Shown piece by piece: positions 19,390 to 24,762 of a DNA stretch of 24,762 nucleotides. Numbering within the stretch: position 1 is the first letter of the stretch; each line of letters starts with the position of its first letter. The notes beneath the pieces are model-generated. The model saw only the letters and a program-made list of their open reading frames with translations. It was not told where the DNA came from and did no database searches. The DNA comes from a virus, in the IMG/VR virus record IMGVR_UViG_3300035698_009046, positions 1-24,762 of that record. One strand, written 5' to 3'. The translations under genes and the position numbers were made by a program.

Positions 19390-20267
19390 AATTAGGTCAA
19401 AAATATGCTGAGTGGAGGGGAAAGAAATTTGGAATTGCTGTTAATACAGGGACTGGAGCCTTGCATCTAAGTTTAGTTGCACTAGGGATAAAAGAAGGAG
19501 ACGAAGTAATCGTACCTGATTTTGCTTTTGCAGCGGTTGCATTTGCGGTTACTTATTGTAACGCAACCCCAATCTTTGTAGACGTAGATGAGGATTATAA
19601 TATTGACCCAAAGAAGGTAAAAGAGGCTATTACTGAAAAAACAAAAGCGATTATCGTTGTTCATACTTATGGACGAAAGGCAAAAGTAGAAAAGATTCAA
19701 GCAATAACGGATATCCCTATAGTTGAAGATGTTTGTGAAGCTCAAGGAATTTCGCTTTGTCCAGGAACTATCGCAGTATATTCATTATACAAGAATAAAA
19801 TACTTCCAGCAGAAGAAGGTGGGATTATATTAACGGACGATGAGAATATCTATAATATGATTACATCACTAAAAAATATATCGAATGATGGTAAATATTT
19901 TCATAACGCACTTGGTTTTAATTATCGAATGACTAATTCACAAGCAAAGCTTGGTCTTAAATCTTTCAATGATAGAGAACAAATCTTTGCTCAAAGAAAT
20001 AAAATTCTTAAAAAATATCAGAATAATTTTAAGAGTAAAAACGTAGATACTCCTTGGGTGTTTGATATGTTGACAGAGAACCCTAACAATGTTCTTGATA
20101 ATATACCAGAATCAAGACCCTTCTTTAAGCCACAATCTTCGTTCCCAATTTATAATCAGGTTCCAAAAGAAAGGACTTTACATATTTCGAAAAGAGGTTT
20201 TGTCATCAATCTTAGTCCAGAAAATGACCATGATAAAATTATTGACAAACTTAAAAACTTAGTTTAA
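19374..20267 (+). CDS. DegT/DnrJ/EryC1-type PLP sugar aminotransferase (short)
   Basis: This 297-aa fold-type I enzyme transfers an amino group to a keto sugar. Seen are NTGTGALHLSLVALGIKEGDEVIVP (residues 24-48), ATPIFVDVDEDYNIDP (64-79), VEDVCEAQG (117-125, Asp for PLP) and YSLYKNKILPAEEGG (136-150), with K142 as the likely Schiff-base lysine. With Gmd it could make GDP-perosamine, as known perosamine synthases use Gmd's product; that is inference. It is shorter than the usual ~370 aa: it starts just before the AVNTGTGAL strand, so the customary ~30-residue N-terminal segment is missing and the C-terminal part is reduced. The start overlaps the previous gene by 16 nt. Confidence 0.85.
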   Translation: MEKYIKLGQKYAEWRGKKFGIAVNTGTGALHLSLVALGIKEGDEVIVPDFAFAAVAFAVTYCNATPIFVDVDEDYNIDPKKVKEAITEKTKAIIVVHTYGRKAKVEKIQAITDIPIVEDVCEAQGISLCPGTIAVYSLYKNKILPAEEGGIILTDDENIYNMITSLKNISNDGKYFHNALGFNYRMTNSQAKLGLKSFNDREQIFAQRNKILKKYQNNFKSKNVDTPWVFDMLTENPNNVLDNIPESRPFFKPQSSFPIYNQVPKERTLHISKRGFVINLSPENDHDKIIDKLKNLV

Positions 20268-20278
20268 TTTACAAGTTT

Positions 20279-20307
20279 TTGAGATATGGTAATATAAGAG
20301 GTATAAT
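20279..20307 (+). promoter_or_regulatory. Promoter for the tail genes
   Basis: TTGAGA (20279-20284), 17-nt spacer, perfect TATAAT (20302-20307). The start near 20314 would give a leader of about 10 nt before the next ATG. It restarts transcription after the sugar cassette; no terminator is visible between them. Confidence 0.65.
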
Positions 20308-20323
20308 TAATTAATAAAAAAAT

Positions 20324-20566
20324 ATGACTAAAAAATTTAAGGCAACGGTAACTAAGAAGCAATATGCAGAATCTCAAATTCAAAAGTATCTTAATGAAGC
20401 TATTGTTTATGAGTGTCAGAAAAGTGTTATAATGAAGACACTTGCAGATGAAAGTAAAAAAGTAAATGCGGTTAAAGCAATCTCTGCATTAGATATTCAA
20501 ATCAAGGCAGGAAAAGAAGCTTTAGAAAAGTGGAAAGAGTTTTATAAGGAATTAGAAAATAAATAA
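20324..20566 (+). CDS. Small coiled-coil protein, 80 aa
   Basis: A Lys/Glu-rich, all-helical protein with likely coiled-coil pairing (residues ~15-78, with repeated A/I/L heptads such as VKAISALDIQIKAGKEALEKW). No family is recognised. It is the first gene after the tail promoter and sits 2 nt before the head-tail adaptor gene. A tail-assembly or chaperone role is possible by position only. The start follows AATTAATTAATAAAAAAAT with no Shine-Dalgarno. Confidence 0.7.
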   Translation: MTKKFKATVTKKQYAESQIQKYLNEAIVYECQKSVIMKTLADESKKVNAVKAISALDIQIKAGKEALEKWKEFYKELENK

Positions 20567-20568
20567 AA

Positions 20569-21285
20569 ATGGTTTTTAATGATACAACCACAAAATTAGG
20601 CTTAATCCAAGATATTACATTTTTAACAAATGTTGACCTAAATAAGTATCCTATTGCAGATAGGACTAGAAATATCAACTCTTGGAATTCCAAGGTGTGG
20701 ACTTGGATATTCTCCTCTTATGGAGGATGGTTATTTGACGACGCCGCAACTGCTGACAGTCTACCTGCTAGTACAATTAATATAGTATCAGGCACTGCTG
20801 CCTATGCTCTTCCAACCGATACTTTGACAATACGAAAAGTTGATGTTTTACAAAGCGATGGAACTTCTTGGATAAATTTAAGACCTCTTCCTCTTGAGAT
20901 GATTCGACAAGCAGAAGGAGCATTTCTTAGTGCTGGTGGAACTCCTCAATACTACAGACCTATAGGTGATATTGTTAAATTATATCCAAAGCCAAACTAC
21001 TCGGGAGCAAATTATCTAAAAGTTTTCTACGACCGAAAGATGACAGCGTTCGCAGCAGATGACACTACTGATGTTCCTGGTTTCGCTTCAATATTCCACA
21101 GAATTTTATCTATAGGAGCAGCTCTTGATTATGCAATCGCTAATGGCGTTACTAACAAGATTGTTTCTCTTTCAAATCAAACACTAGATTACGAGATTAG
21201 GATAAAGAAATTCTATGTTAAAAGATGGAAAGATAATTATCCTCCTAAATTAAGAGTTAGTGATAGCGTAGAGGAATATAAATAA
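20569..21285 (+). CDS. Head-tail adaptor / tail-tube-A-like protein (podovirus-type)
   Basis: In this 238-aa protein the helical N-terminus contains the D/R-x-x-N-x-x-x-x-x-x-W pattern (RTRNINSWNSKVWTWIFSSYGGWLFDD, residues ~32-58), followed by a TIRKVDVLQSDG...WINLRPLPLEMIR strand-turn-strand region with the Y-A-L-P-T-D segment before it. PQYYRPIGDIVKLYPKP continues the sheet, and a helical C-terminus follows (FHRILSIGAALDYAIANG). This helix/beta/helix order matches gp4- or tubular-A-type adaptors that dock the tail to the portal in short-tailed phages. No closer family mark is visible, so the call is by pattern and gene order. Confidence 0.65.
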   Translation: MVFNDTTTKLGLIQDITFLTNVDLNKYPIADRTRNINSWNSKVWTWIFSSYGGWLFDDAATADSLPASTINIVSGTAAYALPTDTLTIRKVDVLQSDGTSWINLRPLPLEMIRQAEGAFLSAGGTPQYYRPIGDIVKLYPKPNYSGANYLKVFYDRKMTAFAADDTTDVPGFASIFHRILSIGAALDYAIANGVTNKIVSLSNQTLDYEIRIKKFYVKRWKDNYPPKLRVSDSVEEYK

Positions 21286-21309
21286 TAAGTATTATGTCAA
21301 CTAAAAACG

Positions 21310-22881
21310 ATGGAATCATTACAAATAACAATTAATAGCATCTTTGAAGGATTATCTCCTAGTTCAAACTTTGCATCAGATGGGCAGTATTTAGCGGGAA
21401 TCGGGATTGACCCTGAAGCTCCTAATACAGATACATCTACTGACCTAAAACCTAGTGGAATTATTCGTCCAGTAGCTTATGAAAAGTTTTCAGATACGAA
21501 ATTAGACCAATCACCTTTATGGATTATTACAACGCCAAAAGATACTACAGTATATGTTTATGGGAATGCAGGGGATTTAGTTACTTATGATGTTGACTTA
21601 GCGAATGAAACTTCACTAAGGGCTGTAGGAGCTTCTAAGGGAAATGGTGCTGCTTATTATAACAACTACCTTTATTACTCTAGAAATGCTGACATAGGAC
21701 GTTATGGACCTCTTAACGACACTCCTGGGTTCACTGATGATTTTTGGACTAGCAATTTATCATTGACAGCATTAACAAATACAACATATCCGACTACCAG
21801 GCATTCTATCGAGTTTCCAAATCATGTGATGAAAACTCACGTTGATAATAAATTATATTTTACAGATATCAATACATCAGGACAAGGAATTTTAAGTGCA
21901 ATTAAAACCAAGAAAACTACTTATCAAGGAGACACCGATGATGGTTCTTCGTATAATGTTATAGATTTTCCTTTTGACTATTTACCAATGTGTTTAGAGA
22001 GTTATGGAGAAAATATGGCTGTAGGGTGTTCTTTTGGAACTTCAAGTGCGATTAATCAGGGTTCTTCTGCATTATTTATTTGGGACACAATCAGTGATTC
22101 TTTTTCAAGATTAATACCTGTTCCAGACCAGATAATAACTGCTATTAAATATCAAAATGGAATTTTGTATGGTTGGTCTGGTAATCTTTCGGGAGGTACT
22201 AGATTCTGGGTTTATTTGGGAGGTGATTCAATTCAAACTCTTAAATACATTCCAGATATGATTCCTCCTCTTCCTGGAGCAATTGAAGCAGACTCTAATA
22301 GAATAATGTGGGGAGGATTTACAGTCTATCCGATTGCTTCAGCCTCCGTCTTTGCATATGGAAGTAAAAGTGATTTATTCCCTCGAGGATTACATAACAT
22401 AGCAAAAACAACAGTAGATGCTACTGCGGCAAATGGACTTGTTACTGTTTTAAAAAATGTTTTACAAAATAATAAACCTCATCCAAACCTTGTTATAGGT
22501 TCTACTGATGGTACGAAGGTACAGCTTGATAAAAGGTCAACTACATATCAAACGAGTACTTTTAGGTCGAGGACTTTCGAAATTGGTTCTCCATTCACAG
22601 TTAAAAGAATACGAGTTCCTCTTGTACAGGCAGTTGCTGCAAATATGACAATCACTCCAAAACTATATTTTGACAGTGGGACTAGTTCACAAGTTGGAAC
22701 AATTATAAATAATACAAACTATTCTAGTTCTGAAAAATTCATTTTACTTGGTTCAGAAAACTTTGATAATAATATGAGTGCATCAAATAATTTCTTTTTA
22801 GAATTTGTTATTTCTGGGACTTCTTTATCGGCAATAGGTCTTCCTATTGTTATAGATATTGAAGTTGAAGATAAAGATTAA
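21310..22881 (+). CDS. Beta-rich tail protein, nozzle/tube-B-like (probable)
   Basis: The 523-aa protein consists almost entirely of short beta strands and turns with many YxxxLYY-type segments (AAYYNNYLYYSRN, VDNKLYFTDIN, IKYQNGILYGWSG, LFIWDTISDSFSRLIPVP). These suggest a beta-propeller as in tail tubular protein B or P22 gp10. The N-terminus MESLQITINSIFEGLSPS and the C-terminal jelly-roll-like part (FTVKRIRVPLVQAVAANMTITPKLYFDSG, residues ~430-523) fit a tail nozzle. A 13-codon frame with its own ATG (21294-21335) overlaps the start in another phase and is probably chance. Its place between adaptor and fibre supports the call. Confidence 0.65.
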   Translation: MESLQITINSIFEGLSPSSNFASDGQYLAGIGIDPEAPNTDTSTDLKPSGIIRPVAYEKFSDTKLDQSPLWIITTPKDTTVYVYGNAGDLVTYDVDLANETSLRAVGASKGNGAAYYNNYLYYSRNADIGRYGPLNDTPGFTDDFWTSNLSLTALTNTTYPTTRHSIEFPNHVMKTHVDNKLYFTDINTSGQGILSAIKTKKTTYQGDTDDGSSYNVIDFPFDYLPMCLESYGENMAVGCSFGTSSAINQGSSALFIWDTISDSFSRLIPVPDQIITAIKYQNGILYGWSGNLSGGTRFWVYLGGDSIQTLKYIPDMIPPLPGAIEADSNRIMWGGFTVYPIASASVFAYGSKSDLFPRGLHNIAKTTVDATAANGLVTVLKNVLQNNKPHPNLVIGSTDGTKVQLDKRSTTYQTSTFRSRTFEIGSPFTVKRIRVPLVQAVAANMTITPKLYFDSGTSSQVGTIINNTNYSSSEKFILLGSENFDNNMSASNNFFLEFVISGTSLSAIGLPIVIDIEVEDKD

Positions 22882-22882
22882 T

Positions 22883-24762
22883 ATGTCAATAAAAGCTTTT
22901 AAATTATACGACCTCCCAGAGCCACCAGACCCTTTTGTCAATAATACTGCAATTACAGCTTTAACACAGGGTTCAATCTCTCAAGCAATCGTTGTTGACA
23001 ATGAAGTTTTTAGAAGTGGTGCTTATAAAAAAGGGATAAGCGGATATGCATTATTTCCAAATGGAGACGTTGAGTTTGAAAGTGGTACTTTTAGAGGAGA
23101 TATTTCTGGAGCTACTGGAACATTTACAGGAGGAATAGCGGTAGGGACAAGCCCTAACTGGTTTAAGGTTGACGAGGATGGTAATATCTGGTCTGGTAAT
23201 GCTAATTTAGCAGGAGCTCAAGCTAATACCTTCGCTGTCACCAATGCTGGATTATTATACTGTAAGACTGCTACCATTTCATCTTCTGCAATATCTTCTC
23301 CAACAATTACTGGTATTCAAGCAGGTTCTGAGATAGCTATCCAAGGCTGGACAAGCACTTTAGCCTTTTATGCTTCAGGTGCTGATACAGTTAATTGGAG
23401 CGTAGGAGACGATGAAACAATAGTACTATTAGATGGGACAACCTATACTATTGCTTCTGGCGACACAGGTGCTATGGCTGCAATTACTTATATTTATTTA
23501 GATGTTGGTACATCTACTACAGAACTACAACATAGCGATACTGCTACAGATGCAGTAGGCTCAGGCAAGATTTTATTAGCAATAGCCGAAGAGAATGCTG
23601 TTGGTTCTGATGCAACAATTCAAGTATTCGGTGGTAGTGGTGGCTTAATTATAAAAACAGCTAACATAGCTGCGAATATGATTACGGCTAACGAAATAGC
23701 CGCAAACACAATTACTGCAGCAGAGATACATGCTGGGACTATTACCTTAACAGAACTAAATTTTACACCTGTTTCTGATACAAATGTTATTGCAAGTATA
23801 AATGCTTCAGCAGAAGGAATAACTATAGCTGCAGACAATATAGCTATTAGTGGCTCTACTACATTTTCGTCAGGATGGGCTGTTGTCGCAAATGCTGAAA
23901 GTGATATTACTGGTTCTAATATAAATAATGATTCGGGTTGGACGGACGATAGTACAGTAAATACTCTTGTAGGCGATTTGAAAGATATGGCTTATGAGGA
24001 TTTAGTTGAGCTGACAAAACTAGGAACAACAGTTGTAGATGGAGGTTACCTTAAAACTATTTTGATAGATGCTCAATATATTCAAACTGGAACTTTAGTA
24101 GTTGCTCGTACAGAAGCTAAGTGTACAGATGCAAATGCAGACCAAACCTCTGTTAATACTGCTTATGATACTGCAAGAGTAGATGGTGAAACAGCAGCAA
24201 CTGTAAAGACAGGAGCTGATAGAGGGTACAATGGACTTAGTGCTAGTTATGCAATTACTAAAGGTTTTGTAGAGTCTGGTCTTAGTGCGGTAGCTTTACC
24301 AGTAAATGGAGTTAGGGTTGATAGTAGTGGTATCTATGGTAGAAAAGCAAGTGTTACAACTTTTTATCTTAATACTACTGGAGATGCCTATTTTGCGGGA
24401 ACTCTAGGAGCAACGACTGTAGATGCTGATATAAATATGTATGACGAGAACAATGTAACATTTTTTGATGATTCTGGATTTAATCAACGTGGCAGTATAA
24501 ATGGTACTTCTTCTGGGTTAATAATAGCTTCGTTACTTCAGAATATTTATATGACTTGCCACACAGATAAGAGTATTTATCTTGGAGCAGGTAGTAATGC
24601 TCAAATGCATATTACCAGTGCAGGTATAGAGATGGGATTAGACGTATCCTCTGCGGTAAAATTAAGAATAGATAGTGGTGGAATAGATGTCGGAGCTACA
24701 CTGGATATGAATAGTTGGGCGATTACCAATTTAGCTACACCTACAACTGACTCTGGTGCTGC
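22883..24762 (+). CDS. Tail fibre / host-specificity protein, 3' end outside the window
   Basis: The open frame runs from ATG 22883 past the window end without a stop (626 complete codons). The N-terminus MSIKAFKLYDLPEPPDPFVNNTA is Pro-rich and probably binds the tail. GDVEFESGTFRGDISGATGTFTGGI (from ~60) looks like a repeated beta segment. Residues ~259-292 carry the N-x-I-T-A-x-E-I repeat (ANMITANEIAANTITAAEI) found in lambda J-type fibre shafts. DITGSNINNDSG follows at ~340. The visible end ITNLATPTTDSGAA is the start of the common fibre collar that usually continues with T-K-x-Y-V-D. It therefore probably mediates host binding, and more domains should follow. It begins 1 nt after the previous stop. 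Confidence 0.85.
   Translation, partial: MSIKAFKLYDLPEPPDPFVNNTAITALTQGSISQAIVVDNEVFRSGAYKKGISGYALFPNGDVEFESGTFRGDISGATGTFTGGIAVGTSPNWFKVDEDGNIWSGNANLAGAQANTFAVTNAGLLYCKTATISSSAISSPTITGIQAGSEIAIQGWTSTLAFYASGADTVNWSVGDDETIVLLDGTTYTIASGDTGAMAAITYIYLDVGTSTTELQHSDTATDAVGSGKILLAIAEENAVGSDATIQVFGGSGGLIIKTANIAANMITANEIAANTITAAEIHAGTITLTELNFTPVSDTNVIASINASAEGITIAADNIAISGSTTFSSGWAVVANAESDITGSNINNDSGWTDDSTVNTLVGDLKDMAYEDLVELTKLGTTVVDGGYLKTILIDAQYIQTGTLVVARTEAKCTDANADQTSVNTAYDTARVDGETAATVKTGADRGYNGLSASYAITKGFVESGLSAVALPVNGVRVDSSGIYGRKASVTTFYLNTTGDAYFAGTLGATTVDADINMYDENNVTFFDDSGFNQRGSINGTSSGLIIASLLQNIYMTCHTDKSIYLGAGSNAQMHITSAGIEMGLDVSSAVKLRIDSGGIDVGATLDMNSWAITNLATPTTDSGA

Noticed and set aside
21294-21335. 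A 13-codon frame before and overlapping the beta-rich tail gene, possibly a frameshifted N-terminus.
   Set aside because: It is in another phase, has no slippery sequence, and the main gene has a good ATG at 21310.

Overview
The window is a contiguous, AT-rich piece of a tailed dsDNA bacteriophage (Caudoviricetes) genome or prophage. All genes lie on the + strand, are tightly packed and often overlap by 4 to 17 nt. Head genes occur in the usual order (small terminase, large terminase, portal, scaffold, major capsid). A head-tail adaptor-like protein, a long beta-rich tail protein and a tail fibre follow with no tape-measure gene between them, which suggests a short-tailed (podovirus-like) virion. 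The genetic code looks standard: TAA, TAG and TGA all end genes. Promoters resemble TTGACA/TATAAT. Almost no gene has a Shine-Dalgarno sequence; starts follow A/T-rich leaders such as TTAATTAATAAATAAA. The host cannot be named; a low-GC bacterium is likely. No tRNA, CRISPR array, insertion sequence or att site was seen.

Layout. 1-2.45 kb: end of the tail/lysis region, with a DUF2341+LamG adhesin-like protein, an XhlA-like coiled-coil/TM protein and a holin-like protein. 2.45-2.62 kb: a promoter, a three-way-junction RNA and a terminator. 2.64-4.2 kb: very small genes (a RyR-like protein, two HTH microproteins, two membrane peptides), two promoters sharing an 11-bp box, a 10-codon leader ORF with a hairpin, and an HNH-type protein. 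4.27-5.05 kb: a large RNA hairpin immediately before a replication-initiator-like gene that carries four 20-bp iterons and an AT-rich tract inside its coding sequence, the layout of lambda O/ori. 5.05-11.7 kb: two unknown genes, then packaging and head genes. 11.73-11.84 kb: structured intergenic region and terminator. 11.86-13.1 kb: two unknown genes and a small HExxH protein. 13.1-20.27 kb: a ten-gene, translationally coupled cassette for sugar synthesis and transfer (GT2-like, CgeB-like, GT-D-like and GT-B glycosyltransferases, GNAT, methyltransferase, GDP-mannose 4,6-dehydratase, nucleotidyltransferase, DegT-type aminotransferase, plus a C2H2-finger protein). 20.28-24.76 kb: a promoter, a small coiled-coil gene, adaptor, tail protein and a tail fibre cut by the window end.

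How it fits together. The dehydratase and aminotransferase would convert host GDP-mannose to GDP-4-keto-6-deoxymannose and then to a GDP-4-amino sugar (perosamine-like). The GNAT, methyltransferase and four glycosyltransferases could modify and attach it, either to the virion or to the host surface. The strongest non-coding signals are the iteron origin, the hairpin before the initiator gene and the autonomous small RNA near 2.5 kb.
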